Assembly (NCBI GenBank): GCA_025435555.1
Contig: JAIWWG010000030.1
Coordinates: 248,001 to 312,000, forward strand
DNA length: 64,000 bases
Direction of reading: 5' to 3'
DNA from: Chytriomyces cf. hyalinus JEL632
Lineage: Eukaryota; Chytridiomycota; Chytridiomycetes; Chytridiales; Chytriomycetaceae
Below are positions 23,767-36,856 of the stretch, piece after piece. The translations under genes were made by a program, and so were the position numbers. Each line of letters begins with the position of its first letter. The stretch's first letter is position 1. Below the pieces are notes generated by a model, which saw nothing but the letters and a program-made list of their open reading frames with translations, was not told the origin of the DNA and did not search any database.

Positions 23767-26471
23767 ATGGCTGAGGAAAAGAAAGCCAAGGGCAAAGGCG
23801 GCAAGGCTCCAAAGGCCAAAGACGTTGTGCCCGTGGGAGAATACCCTCTCGAAGTAAGCGATGCACCTCCTTCGGAACGGCTTCCCCATCTGATGGCCAT
23901 CTTGATGCCCAGTGTACCCCACGCCCAGACTATATCCAGCACCGTCTCGACATGTTTGACGAGTTGAAAGCAATTTACGACACAGAGATTGCAGGTGTGT
24001 GTTGCATGACATGTCTCTCGCAATTCGCCCTTCTCAGCGTATTCATCAACAACCTCAACCAGCCAAGCCACGAGTTCCCATCAAGGTCACTCTCCCAGAC
24101 GGCAGAGACATGGACGGTACCGCATGGGAAACGACTCCTATGGACATTGCGCGATTGCTTAGCAAGTCGTTATCGGAGCGTGTTGTGATTGCCAAGGTAA
24201 ACGTCCTTTTTTTTTTGGCCGGCTTTCGCTTTTTTCTGGGGTTTTATCTCGACATGGCCCCCTTTAAATCTGCACTGGCCATTTTTAGGTGAACGGCGTG
24301 CTATGGGATCTCACGCGAGTTCTCGAAGACTCTTGCAAGGTCGAATTACTGGACTTTGAAAAGGACGAAGGTGTGTGTTTGTTGCAAGTTGGCGGTGTAG
24401 GGCAGGCTTGGATGAAAGGAACAACTGATTCTTTGGTGTCGTTTTCGCAGGAAAAATGGTCTTTTGGCACTCGTCTGCCCACGTTATGGGCGAATCCTGC
24501 GAACTCCATTACGGATGCCACCTCTGTATTGGGCCTCCCATTGAGGAAGGTTTCTACTATGAAATGTCCATGGAGCGATCCGTCACCCAAGCAGACTACC
24601 CTTCCATTGAAGCGCTTTCGACGCGCACGATTAAGGAGAAGCAAGTGTTTCAGAGACTGGTTGTGACCAAAGCGAATTTGCTCAAAATGTTCAAGGACAA
24701 CAAGTACAAGGTCCACATTATCAATGATAAAATTCCTGACGGCACTTCCACCACAGTTTACCGATGTGGTCCTTTGATTGATTTGTAAGTTATTGAGTTT
24801 TTTTTTATCGTCTTTTGTATGCACATTATGTGAACGCATTTTACTTGTTCCCAGGTGTTACGGTCCTCATATTCCAGACACTGGTCGCATCAAGGCGCTC
24901 GCTGTTACAAAGGTCTTTATTAGATTCGAAAATCGACTTTTGTATCCTTACGCATGTTGTCAACTGTTTAGAACTCTTCCTCCTACTTTTTGGGAGACGC
25001 CAAGAACGATTCCCTGCAGCGAATTTACGGAATCTCGTTCCCAGACGTGAAAATGATGAAGGAGTACAAGCAATTTATGGAAGATGCTGCAAAACGCGAT
25101 CATCGAAAGATTGGTATTGAGCAGGAACTCTTCTTTTTCCATGAACTCAGTCCTGGAAGTGCGTTCTGGCAACCCAATGGTGCCATTGTCTACAACAATC
25201 TAATTCAGCTGCAAAAGGTATTTTTATCATTCCTGGCTGCATCGAAACGACGGAAATCCTCAACTTTTCACTCTCGCAGGAAGAGTACCGTAAAAGAGGC
25301 TTCAAGGAAGTGATCACCCCCAACATGTACAACTCGAAATTGTGGGAGACATCTGGCCATTGGCAGCATTACCACGAAGACATGTTTTCATTTGAGGTTG
25401 AGAAGGAAAAGTTTGCTCTCAAGCCAATGAACTGTCCAGGACATTGTCTCATGTTTGGTCACCGTGATCGTAGTTACAGAGACTTGCCTCTGCGATATGC
25501 CGACTTTGGTGTGTTGCACCGAAATGAAGCCTCAGGAGCGTTGTCTGGACTCACGCGTGTGAGAAGATTCCAGCAGGACGATGCTCATATTTTCTGTACG
25601 ATTGAGCAGGTAATTGCTTGCCAAAAAAAGGATTTTTCGTGATCATGCAGGCTTATACTCTTCACCTGCACAGCTTACTACCGAAATTGCCAGCTGTTTC
25701 GACTTTCTCAAGAGCGTCTATGAAAACGTGTTTGGTTTCACCTGGTCCATGAAGTTATCCACGCGCCCCGAAAAATACCTCGGAGACTTGGAAACCTGGG
25801 ACAAGGCCGAATCCATCCTCGAAGAAGCGCTCAACAAGAGCGGATACAAGTGGGAAGTCAACCCTGGAGACGGTGCCTTCTACGGACCCAAAATTGACAT
25901 TAAACTCACGGACGCTGTGCGCAGAAACCATCAATGCGCCACGCTGCAACTTGACTTTATGCTCCCAGAGCGATTCAAGCTGCACTATGTGAGTGACGAA
26001 GGTATCATTGACGCTGAGACGGGTAAACGAACGGGAAGTGTCATGAAACGTCCCGTCATGATTCACCGTGCGATTTTGGGCAGTGTTGAGCGAATGTGCG
26101 CGATTTTGACTGAGAATTATGCTGGAAAGTGGCCGTTCTGGTTGAGTCCCTTCCAAGTTGTTGTTATCCCAGTGTCTCAGTCTGCCTACGCGTATGCACA
26201 CGGTGTGCGCAAGATGCTGCACGATGCTGGCTTGCACGTGGAATGTGATGACAGCGATTTGACACTGAACAAGAAGATTCGGAATGCCGAGGTGGCGCAC
26301 TTTAACTTTATTTTCGTTGTGGGTGCGGAAGAGGAGACGACCAAGAGTGTGAATGTGCGTAACCGAGATGACCCCAACAGCAAGTCAAAAGGTGAAGTGA
26401 GGGTGTTGGCGGATTTGCTGCCAAAGTTGGTGGAGTTGAAAAAGACGCGGGCCAAGAGTCAGCTGATTTGA
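23767..26471 (+). CDS. Threonyl-tRNA synthetase, cytosolic type
   Basis: Charges tRNA-Thr. A Lys-rich N-terminus ([18 protein letters not shown]) is followed by a TGS domain ([17 protein letters not shown]). The editing domain has [11 protein letters not shown], with the HxxxH zinc/editing motif. The class II core has motif 2 around [20 protein letters not shown], the zinc cysteine in [12 protein letters not shown], and motif 3 at [11 protein letters not shown]. The anticodon-binding domain ends [13 protein letters not shown]. At least seven short introns interrupt the gene; two open in the first 250 bp, and the exon [21 protein letters not shown] between them is needed for the N-terminal helix. 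No mitochondrial presequence is evident. Confidence 0.93.
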
Positions 26472-26641
26472 TTTTTTTTTTTATTTCTCACTTTTGGAAA
26501 CATTTTGTTTTCAGTTTGGTTTTTTGTGTAGGATGGTTGGGTGATGATTGGTTTTTTTGCGTTTGGAATACAGACATGTGCCAAGATGAAGTGACTTGAA
26601 TGAAACGCGTCTTTGCCGTGATTGGTTGCAGGGATGGAGAC

Positions 26642-27503
26642 TTAGATGCTCGTGTATCTGAGATACGGCTTCACAGTCCTGAACCCGGGAAACAGCTGTG
26701 TGGGTTAAGAATATTATCAGTTCGTTGTCAAGGTTGGCGCTCAAGTGTAAAACTACCTTCTCCGCCTCGCTCCCTTGCACCGAGTTATGAACAATCACGT
26801 CTTGCCCCACGACCCAATCCGCAGGGGTCGCCACCTTCCTTGCATCCGTCAACATCAACGAATCCACCACACGCAAAATCTCAGCAAAGTTCCTCCCACA
26901 CGATGCAGGGTACGTCAACGTGAGTCTAACTTTGTTTGCCGGGTCCAGAATAAACACGGCACGCACAGTCAATGGCATGCCACGCGCATCAATATTGGTT
27001 ACATCTTGGTGGTCCAGCATGTCGTACAATGTGGCGATTTCGCGGGTTGGGTCTGCGATGATTGGGAATTGAACGGTGCAGTTCTATGTGTGTCAATGTT
27101 TATGGAGTTTATTTTCTGATGGAATTTGGATGGATGTATCGGGTCGAAGGATCACCTGCGTTTCGTTGATGTCGGCGATCCAGGCTTCATGGTCTGACAG
27201 GCTTGAGCAGCTGAGACCGATAACTTTGACGTTGCGGGAGTCGAACTGAGACTGAAGACGGGCGACGGCGCCGAGTTCTACGGACAAGTAGGAGGGGTGG
27301 TTTGTTGGGTGAGTTTTGAGCGAAGGAGGCGAATTCAAGCTTTGACGTGTTTGGGGTGTACCTGTTGTGCAGACGGGGGTAAAGTCCTCCGGGTGCGAAA
27401 AGAGAATGCACCAGCTGTTGGCTTTGTACGCGTGGAGAGAGAGACGTCCTTTCGTTGTTTCGCAGGTAAAGTCGGGCGCTGTGTCGCCGAGTCGAAGTCC
27501 CAT
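26642..27503 (-). CDS. 1-Cys peroxiredoxin (Prx6 family)
   Basis: Reduces hydrogen peroxide and organic peroxides. The start MGLRLGDTAPDFTCETTKG is typical, with the peroxidatic Cys in HPEDFTPVCTT. The second domain continues through VKVIGLSCSSLSDHEAWIADI and NCTVQFPIIADPTREIATLYDML. The C-terminal dimer domain has VVDSLMLTDARKVATPADW and, after a last intron (about 26698-26755), LFPGFRTVKPYLRYTSI. Four exons. A resolving cysteine of the 2-Cys type is not present in the C-terminal part. It diverges from the Ctf4 gene with 114 bp between start codons. Confidence 0.92.
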
Positions 27504-27617
27504 TTTATGTGATTCGTTCAGAAATATAAAAACAAAATATTTTGCGTAAATAAATCAAAGCAAAGTTTATGCGGCTTTGCAAGTGTCCGAAAAACAAAAA
27601 AAAAAAGTCATTCACAA
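27504..27617. promoter_or_regulatory. Divergent promoter, Prx6 / Ctf4
   Basis: 114 bp between start codons, AT-rich with an AAATATTTTG stretch near 27535 and a poly(A) run at 27594-27606. Confidence 0.5.
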
Positions 27618-30600
27618 ATGCGGATCCGACTTAATAAGAATGCGGAGACAGCACCCACGCGAGCATCAGTGTGCTTCACAGGCGGCGGCTCGCAGGTGGC
27701 TGTGAGCGGCAACAGGGCAGCGCAGGACGGCGCCGACGCAAGTGTCATGCGTGTGTACATGCTCGAAGACATTGAAGCCATGCGGGAGAGAGGCGGAGAG
27801 ACGGGCTCGGATACTCCCTTGCTCCCTCTCCTGTGCGCGAGACCGCGGAGACCCGACGACGGAAGCGTGCTGTCGATGCACTGCCAGGTACTTGGGGCTT
27901 GGCAAAAACTGTCTGAGTCGGCAATTATCTGAAGTCTGTTTCCCCCATTTCTTTGCTGCATCGAAAAAGGACGATCATGTCGTATTCGGACTCCAATCGG
28001 CCGAAGCGCTTCTCTATGACGCGTTATTGCTTGACTTTGAAAAAACACTTGTTCGAGTCACGACCCCAATTCACGCTGTCCGCTTTCGACCTCGCCCAAA
28101 CAAACTGCTTCGCCCCGTGCAGGAAGTTGCTGTGGCTGGGGAGTTGAGTGTCTCTTGCGAATATGTTCAAACGGCTGTTCAGTTGCATTAACCGGTTGAA
28201 CAACAGGGACGCCGATATTCGCATCATCAATGTCCAAGACATCAAAAATACTCAAGTCATCAAGGGTCACTCGGATGCTATTAAATCTCTGGCATTTTCT
28301 AGTGACGGAGATTACTTGGTGAGAGGCAACTCGTTCCAAATTACGCATTTCGATGGCTTCGGAATCCACTTCCGCTCTTTTATTTGCGCTGTCGCTTCCA
28401 TCGCTCATTATAATTTCATCAAGGCATCTGTCGATACCTCCGGAGACTTGCACATTTGGGACTTGCGCGGACCTAAAGCTTTGTCACTCAGAGTTCTGCG
28501 GATGGCTCTGCCAGCAACAAGCACTGAGTTGAGTTTAAGGTTTACATGGTACCTGGGCAGTTGCTGACGCGCGTAAATGAATTGTCGAAACAAAAAACAG
28601 TCTGAAGGATATGGGTTGCGTGTCTTGGCATCCAAGTGGGAAGTTTCTCGCAATTCCCGGAGTTCATAAAGGTATAGTTTGCAAGTTGTAAGATACCGCT
28701 GCAAGGAGCTCACCTTTTTCCTTCGTTGTTTGTTTTCAGAAATCAACGTTTTGGACACAAAAACTTGGAAGTCTGCATACACACTGAAAGGGCATTCGAA
28801 ACTTCTGACGGCTGTGCAGTATTCCCACGATGGGTCAATGTTAGCGTGTTCCGACCAAAGCGGCAAAGTTTACTTTTGGGATGCCAATCAGCATGAGATT
28901 CAACCGTTTAAAACGTAGGATGGTGAAACCCTTTTTCTTTTTAAATTCATGACTTATACATGTTTCTCGCAGGGTCAAGAGTACTGCTGTCGTCACGGAT
29001 TTATGCTGGCACCCATCTAAGAACGATCTTTGTTTGGTGACTGAAACGATGGAACTGGACTATTTTTTCAACGTGGAAACTCCAAATAAGACCAGGAAAA
29101 GTGCAGCGGGTAAGCGTGTCATGCCTGAATAGCTTCTTTGATTATTGATATTTGTCTCCGCCAGACACCTCTATGACAGCCAATGATTTGAACAGCATGT
29201 TCCAAGACGCAGACCCAATTCAAAATGATTCAATGCGATCCAATACGTTTAAGAAGAAACTTGCCCACCTTGAAGCAGCAGCTATGGAGGAAGATGAATT
29301 TCCTTTCGACGATGATTTGGACGACAACTTTGTGGTGGATGACGATGGAAACGGTTACGCCGAAGATATTCAAACACGCGCAGATGCGCGCCGGTATTAT
29401 AACAAACAAAGTAATTCTTCACGAGCCGTGACGATATCTGGAGGACTCGCGGATTTGGGGAGCATTGGAGTAACTCAGACGGACATTCAAGAAAGTTTTC
29501 AGCCTGGTTCTACACCATTTAGAGGGACGAAACGATATCTCGGTATGTCGGAATTTTCTTTTCAAAGTTACTTGCAGCTGATGTGTATCGGTGCGCAAAT
29601 ATTAGCATACAACCTTTTAGGAACTATTTACTGCGTCGATCAGTCCTCTCAATCAGTGATGCATATTAGCCATCATGACAAGTCACACAGAGACTTTTCT
29701 TTTCAAGATCACTATCGCTTCACCATGGCGGCGCTCAACTCACACGGCGCAGTCTTTGCAAGCGATCCCAACAGCAACATTCATGAACTCGGCGGAAACG
29801 CGTCCGTTGCTCCTTCAAACAGCGTGATTGAGTTTAAAGCATTTGAAAACTGGGGTGCTCCAGGCGAAAACAATGGATGGAGTGTTCATTTACCGACAAG
29901 CGAAACTGTAAAAGCAATCTGTTTGAGCGGGCATGGTGTGATTGTAGCCACTTCTGCACGACAACTGCGATTCATCAGTTTTAGTGGGGTTCAGACGGAT
30001 GTTTTAAGTTTGAGTGGAAACGTTGTCGCGATGACTGGAGATGGGGATTTTGTTGGAATTGTGTATCATCTGGGTGGAACTGTCCATGGTTTGTTCTTTT
30101 TCTTTTGCTAGGGAACAGGCGGCCAACTATATTTTGCATCACTCAGGCGACCAAAACATGGGATATATGCTATTGAATGTAGCCAAAGGAATTTCGACGC
30201 TGCGAAAAGATGCCCTTCCCCTTTCTCCTCTGTCAACATTGCAGTGGATTGGATTTTCAGAGTCTGGTGTAAGCGCCATGACTTGTTAAATTTGCTCTGC
30301 TTGTCTTGATCGTATTTGTTTGTACTTTCAGTTTCTTGCGTCGTACGACTCGTGCAGTGTGGTTAGAATTATGACTCCGCACGATGATTTCGCCTGGAGG
30401 CCGGTTTTCGATGGACGAGTTGCATGTGAAGGAAAACAGTTTTACTACTGGCCGATTGGTTTGACTGATACTCAGCTGATGTGTATCATTTGCAAGGTAA
30501 TGGTGTCATTGACCAGTTTGTATTTGTCTGTTTTGCTGAACGAAAAATTCCAGAGTGGAGACAAGTTCCCTGCGCCGCCAAAATCTGTGATTAGCGATAT

Positions 30601-32164
30601 GGACTTGAAAATGACGTTGCTGCCCGTCGACGGTGTGATGAATGACGAGGAAGGCAGGTGAGAGTTGAAAGCAGTTTGAGATGCTGTAAAGGGCAAGAGC
30701 TGATTTTGAGTTTGGGTCCACAGCCTTATTCGTGCTAAAGTTGTGGCGATGCATACAATCGGCAAAATCCATTCTTCTGGTGACTCGGCTGTCAAAGAGA
30801 GGGATATCAAGATGAAGCTGCTTGGAGAAATTGATAAGAAAATCTTGAAGCAAATAATGGTAATTCTGGGTTCTTGTGCATCATTTCGTTTTGCATCTAA
30901 CGCGCTGTTATGTTACTTTTGACACGCCAATGTAGGCTGCGTGCAAGATTCAAAAGACGGAGAAGGCTCTGGAACTGTCCGGTACGCTCAACTCTGTCAA
31001 GTCGGTTGACGCTGCGTTGAAAGTTGCGGTCGCATTCAGCTTGACCGGATTGGCCAACAAAATTAATCAGAAAAAGCAGGTACCCTTCGTTTACATACAT
31101 GGAAGCAAACTATGTTCAGCTAACAACCTTGATTCTTCGTAACTTCCAAGCTCCTGATGAAGCGTGATGATGACATGATGAAAAGACAGGCGCGCGTAGC
31201 GTACAGCTCGCAACACCATCCAAGCGCTGCTGCACCTAAAACGGGTGCAAATCGAGCGACTCCAGCCACACCTGAACCGCCAAAGAAATATTCATCTGTA
31301 GAAAGTGAGAGAATCGCTGAGCCTTCACGGCATATAGAAGAGGCATCTGGTGCTACTACTGCATATGACATGCAAGACGACGGCAACCCGTACCACGACG
31401 ACGGAATGGATGAACTTGATAGCAGACGCGCATCTCACGGTCCTCCGCCGTCCACGGACAAGAAACGATCTGGACGGGGGTTGTTTGGATTGGGCCGCAT
31501 GGAATCCAGCGCTACCAAACCAAAAATTGAAGAGCACTCGCCTTCATATAGCAATGGAGTTGCGATTGAAAAAGTCAAGAATCCGTTTGCTGTCTCGAAT
31601 GTGCCAGCAAAGGCTGTGATGCCTGCTGTTAGTGTGGCATCCGCTGCGAGTGCTACCTCGAAGGCATCCGCGTCTGTTGGGTCCATTCTTCAGGATTTAA
31701 AAGATGGTTCGTTTCGTTGGTTGAAATGGTCAGTTATACTTGCTGAAAAGTGTTGTTTTCCAGTGAAGCAAAAAGAATCCAAAGCAATCAAAGAGGCAAA
31801 ATTATCAAAGGAAGCAAAAGAAGAGCAATCAAAGAAGCGAAAGCAAGAATCGGTGCGTGTTGTCTATCTCCCATTTTCCTTTTCCTTTTTTTGTTTCTCA
31901 TCACACATGATTTAGATCACGGGATTCTTTACCAAAAAGCCGAAATCAGACGATGCTGATGTGGAGCGAGCAACTGAAGAGGAACCAAGTGGCGCACAAC
32001 CAACTGACGAAATGCCTGCTTCCGCGGATGACATGGATCTCGACGCGGCGTTGAATGCACTCTCAGATGGACCATCGTCAGTCGAGAAGGAGAATGAGTC
32101 GTATCCAAATCGCAGCTGGGAAGAGAAGGGGAAGCAACCAATGTCGAGTGGCGCTGTTATATAA
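27618..32164 (+). CDS. Ctf4/WDHD1/Mcl1-type replisome adaptor
   Basis: Trimeric hub that links the CMG helicase to polymerase alpha-primase in yeast and animals. The N-terminal half holds WD40 repeats, for example DADIRIINVQDIKNTQVIKG and SGDLHIWDLRG, then INVLDTKTWKSAYTLKGHSK and KVYFWDAN. After an acidic linker (FPFDDDLDDNFVVDDDG) comes the SepB/Mcl1 middle beta-propeller (HDKSHRDFSFQDHYRF, WGAPGENNGWSVHLPTSE) and a helical bundle (KERDIKMKLLGEIDKKIL). The C-terminus is a charged, disordered tail. It contains QESITGFF, a canonical PCNA-interacting (PIP) box, split by the intron at 31853-31915. There are more than ten introns; the first exon boundaries and the site near 28150 are my least certain splice choices. 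An HMG box such as human WDHD1 has is not seen. Confidence 0.87.
31844..31930 (+). other. PIP-box coding sequence split by an intron
   Basis: CAA GAA TCG at 31844-31852 ends one exon and ATC ACG GGA TTC TTT at 31916-31930 opens the next, giving Q-E-S-I-T-G-F-F, followed by Thr-Lys-Lys-Pro-Lys. It fits QxxIxxFF exactly. Confidence 0.75.
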
Positions 32165-32247
32165 ATGTCGCATTTTATATTTTTATTGCACAGATTGGCC
32201 AATATGAAGATAGCCTTTCACAGTTCACTGATTTTATTTATTATCTG

Positions 32248-34767
32248 TTAATGCGTTGAAGTCACAGATGGAGCTCTTGAGACGTCTGTCCGAGGTGTCA
32301 CTCCCGATATGATTGGCGGTAGAGCGTTCTCGCTCTTTGGCAGCAGATTCCTCCGTGACCCAGAGTAAGCAGTTGTTAGCTGGGTCGATGTGTCTTCTTC
32401 TTGAAATTCTCGCGTTTCGCTGCGGCCATCTTCATTATCTGCGTCCGCAAGTTCAGTCACTTGGAGATCACTCTTTTGAGGCACAAATTGTTCTGGTGGT
32501 GGAGCCGAGTTGCTCAAAGACTGCGTTTCAGCATTGCTGGCATTGGGAATATCGGGAATCACACCCAACCCGGGTAACCCCGATCCACCTTGCAATTGCG
32601 CGTCATACAGCTGCTCATCGTACGGAAAGTCATGTTGATAATCTTGCGGATCTTCCACTTCTTCCGATTCTTCCACGCCCAAAGCAATACCGTTCATTTT
32701 AGCAAACAAGAGTCGTAAAACGCGTTCCTTGTCTTGCCAGGAGAGATCATGGATGTCGACGGCGGTAGTAGTGGATTGAGTGTTTGCGGCTTCGGAAATG
32801 GATGATTCTGCGGCAGCGGCTGTCACTTTTGTTGTTGGTGAGGGTGGAGGTTTCATGATATTGGATACGACGGCCGTGGCTGCGTTGAGATTGAATTGGT
32901 TGTTTGTGGGTATATCTTTTGATCTGAAGGATTGCACGGGTGGGAATGGGGCGCTTTTCTTGGACATGACCTGTGGGTGGTGGGAAATAGGTGGATGGGT
33001 TAATGATGCAAGTGTGGGTGATGGGTAATTGGGTAAATGGGGAAATGGCGTGTTTTATGGATACCTCACGAATTTTGCGGTTGTAGTCAGTGTGGGCCGC
33101 CTTTTTCGCGTCTTGCCTTTCTTTTTGGATTTCGTTTCGGACAGTGTCGAGTGCATCCATAAAGAACTTTTCCAGTTTTGTGCGTTGGTCAAGAACATGT
33201 TGCGCGAGTCTCTGCGGTACAAATAGAGCAAAGAGGGGGCAATCATGCAAGTAAGTTATAAAGATAAAGAATTATGCATATATTCCCCTCAAACCTTGAT
33301 GTGCTTCATTTCGTAGGTTTTGACGTTGAGGTTTTCCTTGAGTCGAGACGCGACTTTTCGGACTTCGTTCAACTCTTTACGTGCGAGTTTTCCGATGATT
33401 TCCCGTTCGTGTTCGAATTCTCGGACGACATGTGATAGTGAATGCTCCATGCTTTCGATCTTTGTGTTTAAATCTTTGATCTATCAAAGGGGAGGGCATG
33501 AAGGTGGTGTTACTCTGCAAATGATATAAAAAACAACCATACCTCCTGCGCCTGCTGCTTCACTTGCAACACCTTCTCCTTCACAATGACATTATGCAAG
33601 TCCTTCTCTTCCATAAGTTGCCGGTTTGCGAGTTGAAGAACCTTGTTTTGCTTTGCCAGCTCTTCGCCTTCTTGGACGTGGTATCGCAGAGATTCGGCCA
33701 TGCGAATGTTTTCTTTGTAGATTTCTTTGGTTGTTTCGTTGAGGTTTACCACGGCTTCCTTTTGGAGGAAAAAAATGGTAAATACAACAGATTGCGCACA
33801 CATCAAAGAAGATACAAAAAACACACAACAACACCTTATGCGCCTTTGCCGCAAGTTCCGATATTTTCCTGTTTGCCTCCTTTTGCAACCGAATCTTTTC
33901 TTCAAAAAACTTGCGCTCCATGCGCGTGATTGTTTCCTTATGCTGCCGCTGCGTGTCTGCGAGCTCGTCTTTTTGGTACTCGAGTTCTTTCAGCATGTCT
34001 TGTCGTTTTTTCTGTTTGTTCGGTAAGAGACGGGATGTGCGGGAGGGTGGACTCGACTGACTGACCCGGAAATCTTTAATGACGGCAAATTCCGATTGCA
34101 TCACTTTAAACGCAGCGTCCTTCTCATTCAGCACCGAGTTCATGTCTATACAACACACGCGTTTTACAAATATGTGTATAAAACCACTTGCAAAATGAAA
34201 GTTGTGTTACCTTGAATCTTGCGCTCCGCTTCTTCAATAATCGTCTGCCGCTCCATCCGCGCGCGTTCCATCGCCGCTTCCATTTCATCGCGGATGCTTT
34301 TGATTTGGCTTTCCTTCCTATCAGATTCTGCGTGTAATGCGGCAATCACGTCCAACTGAAAACGAAACGAGTCCTTCCAGTTTTAGCAAACACAAAGGGA
34401 ATGCAAAGAAGCACTGGGCTTAACTGCATCCTTTTCTTGCTGTGTGCAGGTCTCTTGTAGGTTTTCATTGGTGGATATGAGACCAGTCATTCGCTCCTTG
34501 TAGGATACCAGAGATTTGTTGGTTGCATCCAAGCTGTGGGAAGCCAGAAGTTCGCGTTTTAAAAGCGCTTCATGGTATCCCGCGCAAAACCAGTTTCCAA
34601 CAAAGTAGGATTGTGTACCTGAGCTCGACTGCGTACTGCGCTGCAGTCACATACTCGCCTCGAGCATTGAGGACCATTTCCTTCTCCTTCTTCTCCTTCT
34701 TTTCGCCATGTTCCTTCTTCTTCTTGTCCTTCTTGTCTTTCTTGTCCTTCTTCTTCTTCTCGCCCAT
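32248..34767 (-). CDS. BBOF1-like (CCDC176) coiled-coil protein
   Basis: The product is almost entirely coiled coil. It starts with a Lys-rich run (MGEKKKKDKKDKKDKKKKEH) and continues with NARGEYVTAAQYAVEL. About eight exons of heptad-rich sequence follow, such as DEMEAAMERARMERQTIIEE, KKRQDMLKELEYQKDELAD and LNETTKEIYKENIRMAESLR. The C-terminal region is Pro/Thr-rich and then has HDLSWQDKERVLRLLFAKMN. The overall layout and that last motif resemble basal body-orientation factor 1, a protein of motile cilia. I cannot test this without a search; another ciliary coiled-coil protein (DUF4515 group) is possible. If right, the organism makes flagellated zoospores. Confidence 0.6.
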
Positions 34768-34889
34768 TTTACGCGTGCTGTTACTGCGTTGGTTGGGTTC
34801 TGTGGATCAGGTTTGGTTGAGCAGGTAAATCACAGTGACGCAATTGTCAGCTTTTATTCACGAAATTCCATAAATTCCCATCTTTTTTT

Positions 34890-36507
34890 TTACACTCTCG
34901 CGCTGGCCAGCCTCTTTTCAACGGCACTGATAAAGTCTTCACTGTTGACGTAGTGGGAACGGTTGAGGCTATGGACGAGGAGATGAGGCGATGTTAGGGC
35001 AATCCAATCCAAAAACAAAACAAATAGAATCTCACTTGGCGCCGTGAATGGCCAAGGCAAGATCCTTGGTCATAATGTTGTCCTTTTGGACAGTGTCAAT
35101 CGTGGCAGCCTCCAAGTCGGTGGTAAACTTGGCCAATTCCGTGTTGCCATCAAGCTTGGCACGGTGAGCGAGACCACGAGTCCATGCAAAAATGGATGCA
35201 ATTGAGTTGGTACTAGTTTCTTTGCCCTTCTGGTGTTCACGGTAGTGACGGGTCACGGTTCCGTGTGCAGCCTCAGCCTCAATCGTTTTGCCGTCAGGGG
35301 TGACAAGAACAGAGGTCATGAGTCCAAGCGATCCGTATCCTTGCGCGAGGATATCAGATTGCACATCACTTTTTTGGTCATGATTAGTTTCGCGAAAGAA
35401 AAAAACACAATTTCAACGAAGGTATTTACCCATCATAGTTTTTGCACGCCCAGATGAATCCTCCTTCGGATTTCAAAGCCTGGGCGACCATGTCATCAAT
35501 CAAGCGGTGTTCGTACCAAATCTTGGCAGCCTCGAATTGAGACTTGTACTCTCTGAATACGCCAGGTTCAAAAATCAGTCAGCACGCGGGATAACAAATA
35601 ACCGCCCAATAACGACCAAACTCACTTCTCATAGATTTCCTGAAAAATGTCCTTAAATCTGCCGTCATACTTCTTCAAAATGGTGTTTTTCGTGCTCAAG
35701 TACATTGGCCACTTCTTTTCGAGGGCCACTTGGAAGCATGAGCGCGCAAAGCCTTCGATAGAGCTGTCCAAGTTGTACATTCCCATGGCAACACCTCCAC
35801 CTGGGAAGTTGAAGACCTCGTACTTTTGAGCAGGGCCACCCGAAGTTGGGGTGAAGACCATCTCAAACTTTCCAGGTTCGTTCACGACAAAGTCGGTGGC
35901 GCGGTACTAATTGCGGGTTTCGAATGCATGTGTTGAGTGATCAAGTGGAATGAAAAAAAAATGCGGGTGGTTTTGCGGAGCCAATCAAAAGAGAGCATGT
36001 CACCCAACCTGATCACCGAAAGCATGTCGGCCCATAACAATCGCTTTAGTCCATCCGGGAACAATTCTTGGAACGTTGTTGAGCAAAATCGGTTCGCGGA
36101 ACACGGTGCCACCAATAATGTTTCGGATGGTTCCGTTGGGTGATCTCCACATTTGCTTCAAGCCAAACTCCTTGACACGAGCCTCGTCGGGAGTAATTGT
36201 GGCGCATTTGATTCCGACGTTGTACTTTTGAATGGCGGCTGCGGCATCGATGGTGACCTGGTCGTTCGTCTTGTCACGGTATTCCATGCCGAGGTCTGAT
36301 CGGTCTCGTGTCAGACAAAATCATAACCAAGCATGCATTCAACTCACCATAGTACTTGATGTCCACATCGACGTACTTGAGAATAAGTCTGTCTCTAATC
36401 CACGCCCAGAGAATGCGCGTCATCTCGTCTCCATCGAGCTCAACGACGGGGTTGGCGACCTGGATCTTCTTGATGGGCTGTTGTTGTTGTTCGAGCGAGG
36501 AGGTCAT
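34890..36507 (-). CDS. NADP-dependent isocitrate dehydrogenase
   Basis: Oxidises isocitrate to 2-oxoglutarate with NADP+. It starts [20 protein letters not shown], followed by [19 protein letters not shown]. Substrate and metal residues lie in [40 protein letters not shown] and [19 protein letters not shown]. The NADP-binding segment is [16 protein letters not shown]. The final exon ([20 protein letters not shown]) ends at the TAA at 34890. Six exons. The N-terminus has no clear mitochondrial presequence and the C-terminus lacks a peroxisomal SKL-like signal, so it is probably cytosolic. Confidence 0.94.
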
Positions 36508-36856
36508 TATTTAAGCAGAGGGTTGGTATGGAACAGTTTGTTGAGGGTGATAATTGATCACAAAAATGGGGACGGAGCATTCCGGGTTGAAAAGTGAAGG
36601 GAATGCGGGGACATCGGAACAAGCGCCTCAGGAACCCGCGACAGGACTCATGGGCCACGTCCCAGCTTAGCCCCTCCTGACTCCCAGACTGTCCCAATGG
36701 TGCTGCGTGTGGATGGGATGGAAACTCACGACTGAGGAGAAGGGCCGGGCAAAGGCCGTTCGGAGAAGCGCGGCTGGACGGGTGAAGCTTTTGGTCAACA
36801 TTTTTTATCTAAATTTCCCTTTTCACATTTCTTTATTCTCTCGACACAAACCCGGA
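36508..36856. other. Intergenic, IDH promoter and Chk1 3' flank
   Basis: 349 bp with no supported gene. The G+C-rich part 36590-36790 lies upstream of the IDH gene; the rest is the Chk1 3' flank. Confidence 0.5.
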
